Source of the DNA: Enoplolaimus lenunculus
Taxonomy: Eukaryota > Nematoda > Enoplea > Enoplida > Thoracostomopsidae
Assembly (NCBI GenBank): GCA_030248215.1
Contig: JASANG010003550.1
Coordinates: forward strand, 48,703-112,702
Length of the DNA: 64,000 bases
Reading direction: 5' to 3'
A program made the translations under genes and the position numbers. The notes beneath the pieces are model-generated. The model was not told the origin of the DNA and did not search any database. It saw only the letters and a list, made by a program, of their open reading frames with translations. This document shows, one piece after another, positions 22,701 through 36,687 of this stretch. Numbering within the stretch: position 1 is the stretch's first letter; each line of letters opens with the position of its first letter.

Positions 22701-25700
22701 GTGGGGCGTTTCGTCTTTAATATATAGATCCATATCTGCGGGTTTGTCTTTATTAGTTATCATACCTGTGGCTCAACGTCTAAAATAGCAATTTTTCCAG
22801 CTTTATGAATTTGTCGAATTGTTTCAAGTTTAGTGCCATACATGGCATCTTCGTGTGTTCCATACTCAAGATATTCGTTGTTTTGAATGTCATTAATCAT
22901 ATCTTCATAATTGACAAAATAATAATGTTTGCCGTGTTCTTCTTCTTTTCGAGGTAGTCGAGTGGTATCTGAAATTTTACAATTTTACCACGTAAAATAC
23001 TGAAAAAAGCCTTAAAGTATACTTTAATCAAAAAGACACCTTTGTGATTGATTCAACACAATCTCCAATCGCGGTTGAGCATATTCTGAAGAACGGGGTT
23101 TCATTTTCTGCTACAAGGCTGTAAAATCGTATGCTTGTACTTGTGGTGGTGTCAGTAGTCAAGCGTTGCACCTTAATTGTCTAATGATCTTCAGACATAG
23201 AGGAAATCAAATTGAGTTTTAAGAATCAGATAATTGACCAGGGCTGTGGTCCTTTTTTCGAACCAACTTTTAATTTGGGTTATAATAGTTAACCTATTAC
23301 GCGTTATTCGCTTTAATTTAGGTGTAAGGGGAACCGCAAGTGGTTTAGGTCTACCCTAACATTTGACACAAAATTTTGCCTACCAAGCGTTAGGGTAACG
23401 TAATACCATGTTTTTTTATCTTTAGGGTTACCGTAACATTTGGCACGCAAAATTTTGTGCCAAGTGATTAGGGTAGCTCATAACCTACTTTTGGTTCCCC
23501 TTACACCTAAAATTAAAGTGAATGACGCATTAATGATTTTCATCGAATCTATACTTTACTTACGAGGTATCGGATATGCAAAACGATCAGAATGATGTGC
23601 GATAAGTGTATTTTTGATATGCCGACGGCCAACGCCATGAGCCCCCAAAAGCACCAGGGTTTTTCTTCGAAACGAAGGAAGTCGAATAACCTAAAATTTT
23701 AGGAGGGGGGTAAAAATCTTTAGTCATAAGTAATTAAATTAGTTGGTACTCAAACACGGAACACTTTATATAGTTGGGCAAAAAATTGAGATGCCGCTTT
23801 CATTGCAGTGGCGGATTCACGGTGATAGGATTGCATATGTATTTCCAGGTCGTGCAGTAAATGAAAATTTTGCAATGAAAATGGTTCATCTTTAGGCTCA
23901 GAATGCTTTTTAGCCAAATAATTAAAAAATAAAGGCAAAGTTACAGCCCAAATTCAAAACTTTTACACATTCGGCACAACTGGTCAATAATTGTACAGTA
24001 AGTATACAAAATTTTACACCAGATTATTGGTTAGCAACAAATTCAAGGACTATCGGATCAAAGAATAAAAGCGATAAATCGTACGAAAATTATGTTCAAA
24101 ATGATTTTCCTGAAAATTTAAAAATGTTATTCAATTAATCTAATAACAACAACAAAAAGGTAAAACAAATATTTCAAAAACATAAATTTAAAAACTAAAA
24201 TTATTAAACAGTCAGTCAGCCGACTTTACGCAATGCGTAAAAGTTAGCGAATACTGTTAGAAAGTTGCCAAAATACGTATGTAAAGGCGTTCCAGCTTTA
24301 ATAATATAGATGTACATTACTTCTTCATAAGTAACCAAGTCGAGTTGATCTAAAAGAGCGTTAGGTCTCGTCAAATACTTCTCTCGTAATTGTTTTCGTC
24401 GTTTTGAAAACCACAAACAATGTGCTGAAATAAAATTAAATACAACTTGACGATATATTTCAAGCAAGCTATACGCTAACTTAATACTAAATAGTCTATT
24501 GGCAACTAGTCCCATTGCATTTCTCGTCAAATACTTCTCTCGTAATTGTTTTCGTCGTTTTGAAAACCACAAACAATGTGCTGAAATAAAATTAAATACA
24601 ACATGACGATATATTTCAAGCAAGCTATACGCTAACTTAATACTAAATAGTCTATTGGCAACTAGTCCCATTGCATTTTGCGGATGTTGGCAAACGCTTA
24701 GACACCAAGTTTTCTGTTTAAGTAAAAATACTGTTGATGGCTTACAATGGCGAATCCGGTGAGTCGCATACAATTTCTCTCCTCTCAACAAGTATCATTA
24801 AATTTTGTATTAAATTTAGTACTAAAATTGTGTTTGGCTTCTTGTTCGCAAACGTTTTTCACTATTAACCCCTTCTCACATTGAGTTGCCTATAGGCAAC
24901 TCAGCCCAGTGTATATACGTTAAATAGTATATATCGCACCGTGTTTAACAATTGCAAAACATATACATAGTACTAAATCACCACAAGACGTGAAAGCCCC
25001 CTCGGGCTCGAGCGTCAAGCTCCTATAGCTGAGTGGTGATGGTATACGCCTCCCACGCCAGTCACTGGAGTTCGAATCATAGCATAAAAGTAGGTCTCGG
25101 GGAAATAGAAAATATTCATGTGAGAAAGGGTTAAGCGAAAAAATTTTCAGTTTACTATCTTTAATATATCGCGCGTATATATCGTTAGAAATTTCTGAAT
25201 TCACCAGTGATATCTTACAGTTATCTTTGGCACGTTCCATGGCGAGACACGCGGTTCTCCATTCCTGGAGTTCTGGTGACGGAATGAGACCAGCGGTTGT
25301 TGCAGCGCCTGCTGTGCTTGGACCGGCAGCTGTTGAGACTATTTTGCCTAAAATTAAACCACAAAGATACTCGCCGTTTTTGGCCATTATGGATTTTGTC
25401 AGTGCAGCTTCTACTGATAATCAATCAGTAAAGATTTTCACTTTTTTAAACAAACCAACTATAACACTGATAATCATGAATTACTATGCTAAATTTTTCG
25501 CCCTGTACGCCCTGTATATATCGTTCAATACTGTGAAGTATAAGCTATGTAGACTAAAATTATCTCGATTCCAGCAATTGGAATTTTGGCTTTCGAAAAA
25601 CACTACTAAAACGCATACCAAGCGCAGGAAATGCCGCAACATGACGCGCCTGCCACCAGTTGTGATCATCTTTTGATATCACCTGAAACAAAAAACATTC

Positions 25701-28700
25701 TAAAGCAACAAAAACTGAACATAGGAAACCTGAAAAAAGCAAAATTAAATTAGAATAAATAATTAGTAATGAATTATTTTCCGGATATCTGGATATGAAA
25801 AAATATCCGATGCCTAATCACTGCTTTAGAGATAAAGTTGCTGAAACACAGACGATTTTTGTACTTAACCCAAGATACCGACCTTACCTGCACTACAGTA
25901 GTAGCATTTTAACAAGCATGAATCGTTTAGTTAACGACGGCCTAACGCAACGGTGTAGCGTGGATGGGGTGTCAGAAGTCAAGCCCCCCTGTGCGATATT
26001 TGCAGCTGATTTTAAGACACGGTTTCAAACTGCAACAAAAGAAACCCCCTTTGAAGCATTTTGGTCCATGCTACTTCTAGGGCCGTCCCACTTTATATTC
26101 GCACGGCCGCGATGTAATAAAGATTAGATTTTAGACTATTTTTGCTCAGGCTTAGGATTAACAGCTATTTTTGCGTTTAAGCTAAGAATTAGGCTTAGGA
26201 ATACGATTAATCTTGAGTTACTGCCCTAAAAGTAATCTAATCTAGAGTTACGGGCTTAAAAGTAACATTAGCCGAAATTTCTATATGACATGAAGACCTC
26301 GTTTCTATAATCCTGACTACGTCCATGGACTCACCTGTAAAATATCACCGGTATGAAAAACGATACCAGCTTGCGAGCACGGGATTAGATCGTCTTGATT
26401 TGGATCATAATCGTATTGAGCACGAACAAATATCTAAATTACAAGAACACAGGCAAATTTATCCTAATTTCGACTCTCGCCTGTCACTGGTCTGAAAACT
26501 ATCAGGGTTGCGCTATATGCTTGACGTCCGGCGCCGGCTGACGGACGGCGCTGGACGGGTGAAAGCCGGCGCCGGAAGGGTGACGGACGGCACCGGACGG
26601 GTGACAGACGGCACCGGACGGGTGACGGACGGCAGCGAATGGGTGACAGCCGGCGCCGGACGGGTGACGGACGGCACCGTATGGGTACAGGCAGCGCCAG
26701 ACAGGTGACAGACAGCGCCGGACATGTTACAGACGGCGTCGGACGGGCAATAAACGGAACCGGACGAGTGGCAGAAGGCGCTGGACGTCAACGAAAGTAT
26801 AGCGCAACCCTAAGACCTATCACCAACTGGAACAGATGATACACACATTTGAGAATGCGGGTCATAACGTCAAAAAAACTAAACTCAGCAACCATATAAA
26901 CTTAGTAGTAGTAGTAGTACCAGATAAGGTACAGCAAATACAGCATAAAACTACGCTTACTTCACAAGGCGGAGGTGCACTCCTGTAGCTTGGAATAACT
27001 TTAAATGTCACAGAGCCTTTGATATCTTGCTGGAAAAATAAACAGGAATTATAGCCGATTTTACATTTTGTACATATCTTTCAAGTCAACCAGAATATAT
27101 TAATGCCACATATTGTTTGTGATAAATTGATTTCCTTCAGTGGCATCTCTCCCGAAATGAAGTCCTGAATACGCCCATAATTTTTCACCATATAAATCCA
27201 TCATAACGCCGACACATGTGTACCAATGTTTGTGTTGATCATACTGTAAACATTCATTTATGAAAGCACCACTATCGAATCCAAACGGGCGTGTGGGGGG
27301 TGTACGCTTGGCCCTTCAGAAAATTTTTTGTGACAAAATGGTAAGGTCCCTATTTTCCAATTTTTTCTACAAAATTGGCACACATATAGCATACATAAAA
27401 ATGGCGTTTTGTAACTTTTGCCAGCTCGCCTCTGGTCAGTCACGTTTAAGGCTTTGATTCCAAAGCTATAAGACTTGTTAAAATTGCCTGAGTAACACGT
27501 CGCGAATTTTTGTCAATCCGTTTCACATGAAAGATCTAATTTAAAGCCAGACTCCATTAAGCTCAAGGAGCTTGACTCTCGAGCCCGAGTGCGCTTTTGT
27601 ATCCTTTAGACATTTCACACTGCGTATTCGCGTAGTAATAGTTAAATACTGCGCATTCTGTATTTTAATTAACGTATACAGCATGCTTAACTTGCTCATA
27701 GTGTACTTTATGTGAGCCGGGGTAATAGACATTGGCTGGGTTTCCAAAACCCTACTTAAGTACGACTTTTAACACTAAAGTTCGTGTAATTACTTAACTA
27801 TTTTGTCGTTTCTAAGAGCGTATTTAATATAAGTAAATACTTAAGTCGCTGACTAAATTTGGTAGACTACAAATTTACCATTCAGCAATAAAATAACCCT
27901 TGTCAAATTGAAATTTTATAGACTATTCGTTCCTCGTCAATATAAAGCAAAACTATTACTTTCTTGTAATGACAATGGCTGACAATTGGCGTTTGTTTAT
28001 GCTCGAAAATTTAAGTATTTACTTTACGTCGGCGACTAAAGTAATTGCTTAAGTATAACTTAAGTAAATACTTAGCTAACATTTCAGAAACCAAGCTAAT
28101 ATAATTGCGAAGTTTTCTGTGAAAATAAAATGAAATAACAGTAAAAAATGGTATAAAATATACCAGCATACGCTGAAGCGCATCGACCGACTGATTTGTG
28201 ACACAAATGTTGTTGATTTCTTTAATTTCATCACCAACGTGCAGTGTTGCTTGTCTGTGGACCATACCACCGTGCATAATGCGGGCAACTACACATCGGC
28301 CATCGTCTGTTATTTTGAGCGTTATTCCCTAAAATTTATATGCCACTACTTTTGTACTTGTTAGTCCCCCCACGACCCCATACTAGATTTTCAATTTGAG
28401 TTAGCCCCACATTATTGTTTATTTTTTTATTACATCCATTAATTAAAATTGCCAACTCGTGTGCGTACCTAAGAGGGTATTATATATGTCGTGTTCCAAT
28501 CGCCTATTGAACCAATGGACTACTATTGGTACGTACCAATTGGCTATTAGGTAGTACGTTCCGACTGGTTCAAGCTTCGTGTAGCTATCGCCTATGGTAC
28601 CAATCGCCACCAGGTGCAACATTGTATTGCACCAAACTCTTGTCGTAGGGACATGTAGTGGAAAAATTGGGGTGCGATAGGCGATTGGTGCACGACGTTT

Positions 28701-31700
28701 GTATACCAAAAGCCAGCTGGTGCGATAGCCGATTGGTACATGACGTTTGTACCAATAGCCAAATGAATCGATAGGCGATGGGTAAATGACGTTTATACCA
28801 GTAACCAGCTGGCGCGATAGGCGATTGGTACATGACGTTTGTACCAATAGCCAAATGAATCGATAGGCGATGGGTAAATGACGTTTATACCAGTAACCAG
28901 CTGGCGCGATAGGCGATTGGTACATGACGTTTGTACCAATAGCCAAATGAATCGATAGGCGATGGGTAAATGACGTTTATACCAGTAACCAGCTGGCGCG
29001 ATAGCCGATTGGTACATGACGTTTGTACCAATAGCCAAATGAATCGATAGGCGATGGGTAAATGACGTTTATACCAGTAACCAGCTGGCGCGATAGGCGA
29101 TTGGTACATGACGTTTGTACCAATAGCCAAATGAATCGATAGGCGATGGGTAAATGACGTTTATACCAGTAACCAGCTGGCGCGATAGGCGATTGGTACA
29201 TGACGTTTGTACCAATAGCCAAATGAATCGATAGGCGATGGGTAAATGACGTTTATACCAGTAACCAGCTGGCGCGATAGCCGATTGGTACATGACGTTT
29301 GTACCAATAGCCAAATGAATCGATAGGCGATGGGTAAATGACGTTTATACCAGTAACCAGGTGGCGCGATAGCCGATTGGTACATGACGTTTGTACCAAT
29401 AGCCAAATGAATCGATAGGCGATGGGTAAATGACGTTTATACCAGTAACCAGCTGGCGCGATAGGCGATTGGTACATGACGTTTGTACCAGTAGCCAGGT
29501 GGTACGATAGGTGATTGGTGCACGACATATAAACCTGATGACAATGTGGGCAGACGCTGGTTTAAAACGAAAAACATACCACTTACCCATTTTCCAAATA
29601 TGTTGAAAAATGACGGTATCGGCATGTGATCGGCTGAGTATTTAATAAACTTAACTAGAGCTAAGATTAATCTTCAAAAGTTACACCGCTAGTACCATTT
29701 AAAGGTAGTATAAGTAAGCTCGGCTTCTTGCCCCGTAGATTAATGATGTCAAAGTAAATTTCAGATCAGGCGTTTTATTAATGTTCCGTTTTAGAAGCCA
29801 GCCCCTGCAATTAAAGCTAACAACATTTGATTCGTACTTTAAAGCTAAACTGTTAGTGTTGCGAAATATTCAAAATGCCTTTAAATTGTTTTAATCAGCA
29901 ATCGAAACAAATAGCAAACTATGAAAAATACTAATTAAAATAGAAACATTATTTATTAATATTTTCAAAAATTATCAAAAAAAATTAAATGTCGACTAAT
30001 TTTTAATCGTCAACCAGTGCCGCAACCTGCTAAGCAAACTAAGGAAGGTAAAAAATATTACAGAATCTCTAGCAAAGATTTCACAGGGCTACAAAACCAG
30101 GTAACTTACAATCCAGGTTGAAACCATTTAAGGGAAGACGCCAAATTTTTCCATCCGGATTTGAGCTATTCTGGGACTGTCTGGCGATGGGTCCCGGCCA
30201 TAACCAAAGGTTGAAACCTTTCCACAGGGAAAACTGAAATTTTTTCATCGGGATTAGAGCTATTCTGGCCCTGTCTTGCGATTGGCCACGACGACTACCG
30301 AATCTTTAAATGGTAACTCGAAGTTGTCGAAAAGTTTTTTTCACAGAATACAGTTTATTCAAACACCAAAACGATTCAATTAATACAGGTGTTCGTTTGG
30401 AAGAAAGTTTATATTGCGACACACTGGAAAATGCTTATTCTAAAACAAAATTTTCGCAAAAAATTGTTCTGCATTTAATAAACACAAAAAAACTGTCAGC
30501 AAATTTTCAAGTGGTTGCAAAGTGATAAACCCTGACTTTTACATAAAACAAAATATAACAAACTTGACAGACAATACAATATACTTATATATGTCGAAAG
30601 ACAATCTGCTATTTAGACCAACTACGGATAAGCCTAGGCCAATCTGCTATGTAGGCCAATTACTGATTAGCCTAGGCCAATCCGTTATTTAGACCAATTA
30701 CGGATTAGCCTAAGCCAATGTGCGATTCGAAGCAAACAACAGTTTGGCTTAGGTCAAAAAGTTAGGCTTGCGACGATGAATTATTCAAAAAGTATTTTAG
30801 TCAGAATTTCCGAATAAATTTATTTATACCTGTTCATCTGTTTGCAAATTTAGTTCCAGTTTCATCTCGTTCAGTGTGAAATATGTACTAGACGCATTTT
30901 GTTGAAAATCAGTTAGCCAGCCAGGTTCGAACCCAACTTAATATTCCAGTTATAGAAACAACGCTCAGAACGCCACTGCATCTCACAATCGCAAACACGT
31001 AGGCATGATTTCATTTCGGGTGGGTGTAAACACCTACCACACATCAAAAAAATTGCCGGCCGAGTGCAGCGAGCGGTTAAAGCTTTTCTCTCTTAATTCA
31101 AAAGCCTGCGAGGCTGTTTCTACAGTTTCCGGAGTGGATGTATTCCTTTCATATTTTTATTGCGTACGTCCCTGTTTGATCAGCTGGATCAACAATACTA
31201 AGAGTAGATGATCATTTACACGAGAGTGAGCAACTGAGTAGAGTCCGACCAGACTGGGGTGCTCCTCCCAAGCTCCAGAGCGGGGGCCCTTAACGTAGAG
31301 GTGGATCCAGAATTTAACGGTGTTTGATCTGAAATTGTCCGAGCTCACGCTCGTGTTTGATAGCTATCAGGACACGCTTTCACACAACAGTTTTGCACAA
31401 AAGTTGTAAAATACTCTGGGTGTAAAAAGTTAACCCATCTTTTACTAAATTACACTTCGCACGCAGCGCGACAGTTTATCGACATCTCCAAAATTTTTTT
31501 ATTACCGTTCTTGAATATTTCATTTCGCGTGAGTTATATTTCTTAAGAAATATTGTAGGCCATGTACCTAAAACGCACGTTGCGTTTTTGGCCGAGGACA
31601 TCGACCCTCCCAAATAATGGGGTAGAGCAAAAAACACAGCGCCCGGTGGTACATTTTGTGCCACGCCAAATCCGACAGTTGCATACTCTTGTCCAAAAGT

Positions 31701-34700
31701 TATCATCTACTGTTGACAATTGCTTACCATTGGTTCATTATCGTTCTTTTGAAATTGAACAACTCGTAATCGTGATGTTTGCATCACTTCAGTGGCGTGT
31801 TCACCACTTGAGCAAGTAGGATCCATGCTTGCAAGTTCATGACCACCTGGCTCAATATGATTAATAGCAGCAGAACCATATTCGCTTACTGATCGAATCT
31901 GAGGTTCACAATCTTGTGGCGGTAACGCGACTTCCATTTGACGTTTTCGTTTCAACTGAGATAATTCGTCTAAATCACTGTCGTATTCTAACGATACGCT
32001 ACTTTGCCAATGTTTTCGAGGGGCAAATTGTTTAATATCGCGATCTACTGGAGTCGGGCACTGAATAGGTGAATTAAGGCCAACGAATGAATTATTGTGT
32101 CTCGTTTGAGGCTCAACGGCAGAATAAAATATTCGTCCTAGGACAGGGGGAATTGATTCGGCAGGAGCGAGCATGGATGTTTCTTGTTTAATGCCATGAT
32201 GGGGGCTGTGGTCGCTGGGCTGTGACCGGCGAGTGAAAGTCGTCGAGTTACGATGTTGAAATGGTTTGAAGCTTTTGACGGATCCTGATCGACTAGCTTG
32301 ATTTTCAGCGACTGGGCGCTGTTGGTAATCTGATACGTTGTCTGAAGGGCCTAATGGGTTAATGTAGACTTCTTGAGCTAAGATATCGTGCGTTTCAAAT
32401 AACGCCTGTAATTAAAGACAAAACAAGTAAAGATTTGGGATTTTAATTCAATGTTATTAATCTTGTGGCTTTGCAACTCTTGGTGTCAAAGCGGTAAGAT
32501 GACCAAATCAATCGCTGTGCCACCCTTCGCTACTGATATATATCCGGTACTGCAAATCTGTTGACTTAAACGTTTAGTCTTGTACCAAAAACGTGAGCGA
32601 CAATGCAAGATTATAAGTACTTAGAAATGTATTTTGAAAAATGCAGTATACTTTACAGTAGTGAGCTCAATTTTATTTAAGCCTGGAGTTATTTATGCAC
32701 TACTATTAGGGACAACTGACGTTTATGGACTCTAATTAATATAGTTTAGGGACTCTATCCGTTTACGGACTCTTATTAGAGATACGGACTCTTATTGATT
32801 GGGACTCAAAATGGATACCTCCTCTTATTACCCCCTCTTATTCGGGTCACTACAGTAATCTGTTAAAATAAGACAGTAATCGACAACTACCAAGAGTAAT
32901 TTTTTGACTCTTAATCAATCTTGAATGATATGATTTAAAGCAGAAAGGGAAAACATCCGCAAAAACCAAGAAACCCAAGGATGATGACCGTATGGATCCA
33001 TCACCACAGGTCTGTCAAACCTTGAACTGATTGAGATGTAATTTTTTTATTAAAAATAACACTGAATTTTGTCAAAATAGGCAGCTCTTTGGCACAGAAT
33101 TTGAATTTACCGTTATATATACTGCAAGAAAATAGCGAGTGAAATTGACTCTTTCCAAAATAGGCCCTACGGGACTACACAAACTGAGTCAAATTCGACT
33201 TCAGCAGAGTCAAATTCGACTCACTGAGGCGCTCGTTTGACTCTGGTAGAGTCGAATTTGACTCACTTTATGCAGTCCAGTAGAGGCTATTTCTGAGCGA
33301 GTCAATTTAACTCTCTCGATTTTTTGCAGTGTATATATCTTTGTGATGGTCGAACTATTAAAATACAAATGTCTACAACAATTGCTATGCAAAGCAATGG
33401 TGGATCCAGAAAACATATGAAATTGATAACGCTAAGTTCGAAGCAGCATAGACGATACTTTAACGCATATCCATTTGATTGACGGTATCCAAAGTCCTAG
33501 TATTTTTCAATCTTATATTTGACAAATTTTTTTTGCTTCATACGAAGGTGGGATTACGAACACCCAATAAACCTTGACCGGATTCGACCCTACTAGGGAA
33601 TAATCTTGGAACCGTTACTTGGCAAAAAATGTCATTATCGCTAGACAAGAGCATCAAGTATTAAAATTGCATATAACAGCGTTTAATACACGTAGCAGAT
33701 TCATATAGTCATCTGACGAACCTTAACCATTATATCGCATGGCGCTTGTCTCTTAATATAAAATTGACGTTCTGTAGAATAATGCTGGCATTTTTTGCTC
33801 TCACGAGCAAAATGCAGAATATTTCAACTGTGAAGGGACACCAAGGGTATTTTTTACAGGCTTAAAGCTATGAAAAATACGCCACAACACTATACATTGT
33901 CTATAGTCGAGTTTTGCCACCTGGGAAGTATTAAATCAGGCAGGGACCCAAAGCACCCATCATACAAACATCGTCAATTTGCTAAAACCGTTTTGTTCCT
34001 GATTAGCCACGACCGTGAAATGATGACGGAAAAAAACACCGACGCCTGAAACCCAATAATGCCTTAGCTAATACTCTGTTTACCATTAAAAATTAATAAT
34101 ACCTATTTTTATAGCAAACGTATATAGCGAAATTTTGCCCAACCAATCTAGTACAAACCGTTTAATAGTATTTATTGGTGTCTGTGCACTGTAAAAATGG
34201 GAAGTCAAATTCACTCTCTCGGAAACAGGCTTTTGCGGACTACACAAACTGAGTCAAATTTGACTCCGTCAGAGTCAACAGTGAATCGAATTTGACTCTG
34301 GCGGAGTCAAATTTGACTCAGTTTGTGTGGTCAGGAAAAGCCTGTTTCGAAGGGAGTCAATTTGACTCCCCATTTTTCACAGTGATGGGTAAGAAATTTT
34401 AGTTTACAGGTAAACGTTCGGGTGTCGAATTTTTATAGATTTACTATTTGTTGGAATCGTGACACTTGAACAAACAGGCCAATAGACAAATTCGGGTTTT
34501 TTTCGCACTGTAAACTCCAATGAATTGATTTTAATTTAAAATAAGTCGAATCACTGAGTCTGAGAGTTAGGATTTTCAACGTTCAGAATTTCGAGTTGAT
34601 TCAACTCATTCAAACATAATTAATTAACTCACCCGAAATTATCCCAAATCAAAATGAGAATCAGTTCAACTCAGAGTAATTCAAAGTGTAGTTATATTAA

Positions 34701-36644
34701 ACTCAGAAAGAACTAATTCGCTGGCTAAGTTGATTAATTAACTCATTGGAATTTACACAAATTAACTCATTAGAATTTACAGTGCGGGAACTTATTACTT
34801 GAAGAATAAAACATTTTGTAAGCGGCCGCTGCTATATGGATATTATATAAAGCTGTGGCCTGAAACATTGGAGGAATATTTTCAACTGAACGGAAATAAG
34901 AAATTTCGTTTTTATTCATGTTTCGCAAACGAGCATCAAAATGGTAAGTAAAAACAAGTCAAATTGTTGCCGCATCGTCGTAGCCCAGGATTTTGGAAAG
35001 CGAAGGGGGATACGGTCTATCAGTATTCCCAAGGGAGGTGTCTTGGGTTACGGACTGAAATTGTATCTAAAACCAGTGGCAAATCTCTTAAACGGAAGAT
35101 TTATTATTTACCCCCTTTGTACGCCTTTTTTGATCATACTGTCGTAGAATATATTAACGAGATCCACAATCTCCAAACGAGTCCGTAGTCAGAGGACGGC
35201 CGGGGGGTCAGGACCCCTGAAAAAATTTTGGTCCCAAGAAAATTTTCAACCTTGCTTATAAATCATCGAAAACCCTTGTATGCTCCTCACGAAAGTTTGT
35301 TAGCCATCCTAGCAAGGTGACCTGGCTACGGGTCTGTCTACAAACCAATTCGTTTAGTCATTTTGCTACCCACTGGTTAAAAACGCCTAATTTCACCACT
35401 GGCAACACGTCGTAAACCATAGTCTGCGAGAGAAGCTTAAATTTATTATCAAACTTTAAACAATCCATTTTAAGCTTTACAAAAAACATACCAGCAGCGA
35501 CAGATCAAAACTTTTTATTCACAAACGTACCGAGGGAAGTTTGTCTATAACTTAGCCACGGCATCAGTAGTTTTTAGGCATTTTCGGCTTGAGACTACAT
35601 TTACGACACTTATAAAATTCCCTCAGGCAATCATTTCAATTAGATTTCCTATGGTATATATACATAAATAATTATATATATGTATATATAAATATATATC
35701 TATATATAGTCAAATATATATATAATATATATAATATATATTTATATATATTTATATATATGTATATATAGTCAAGTATGTGATAAATTCACTATTGGGC
35801 TTGAGAACCGGTCTGCAATATAAGATGGATCGCAGTTGAAATTTATAGATTCAAACCAAGAGAGATTTTGGTACGTTTGGTTATTATAGAATTTAAAATT
35901 TATTCAAAATTAAAATATAAAATTGAGATTTATATATTTTATAGTATCGGACGAAAAGCGTCGTAGCGAGCCGACAATGTGAACCTGGATATGGGACGTT
36001 TGCGCAGTTGTAAAATTTACGATCATTTTTATTCAGTTGTTTTTGGGCCCGCAAAGTCGGTTAATTTTGCACTGTAAAAAATGGGGAGTCTCAATTGGCT
36101 GTGTCGGAAATTGGCTTTTTCTGACTACACAAACTGAGTCAAATTCGACTCCGCCAGAGTCAAACGTGCGACATAGTGAATCGAATTTGGTTTCGGGTGG
36201 AGTCGAATTTGACTCAGTTTGTGTAGTCAGGAAAAGCCTATTTCCGACAGAGTCAATTTGACTCACCATTTTTTGCAGTGTGCTTTTGGGGTGGAAAGTC
36301 GGTTAATTTTGCTTTTTGGGTCGAAAGTCGCTTAATTCTGCTAGAGACGTAGCCAGGATATCCTTTCAGGAAAGTAATCACCTAATGTAAAGGTTTGATT
36401 GTCGCAAAGATATTGATACGCCTGGAAATGTTCATTTTTCTCATTTATCCGCACAAGTTTCAAGAAGGGATAAATCCCCTCTGAATCTGCCGGTGATTTG
36501 CCATTGTATGCACCCCTTAATAGTGTTCTGAATCTTTCAAAATGCAGAATCACAACAGTAAAATTTTCGTGAACGGCTCTATACCCTGTATTGGTTGTCA
36601 ATTAAAATTTAAATCCTTATCATATATATATATATATATGTATG

Positions 36645-36687
<43 letters not shown>

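Noticed and set aside
25795-26127. 110-codon plus-strand ORF between two CASK exons
   Set aside because: No recognised motif and an abrupt transition into hexamer-repeat sequence; composition looks like chance opening in an intron.
26508-26839. Gly/Arg/Thr-rich frames on both strands
   Set aside because: Generated by the 21-bp array (divisible by three, so all frames stay open). Not genes.
28443-29625. A ladder of overlapping minus-strand ORFs of about 81 codons with near-identical sequence
   Set aside because: They are exact products of the 92-bp tandem repeat read in successive frames (92 is not a multiple of three); no start context or homology, and the DNA repeat explains them fully.
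34941-35188. Overlapping plus-strand frames of 68 and 74 codons
   Set aside because: Two different frames cover the same sequence with no recognised domain; possibly an old repeat, but nothing supports a gene call.
36341-36601. 86-codon minus-strand frame ([18 protein letters not shown])
   Set aside because: Looks protein-like, but I know no family and there are no neighbouring exons; probably part of an unidentified dispersed element. Too weak to list.
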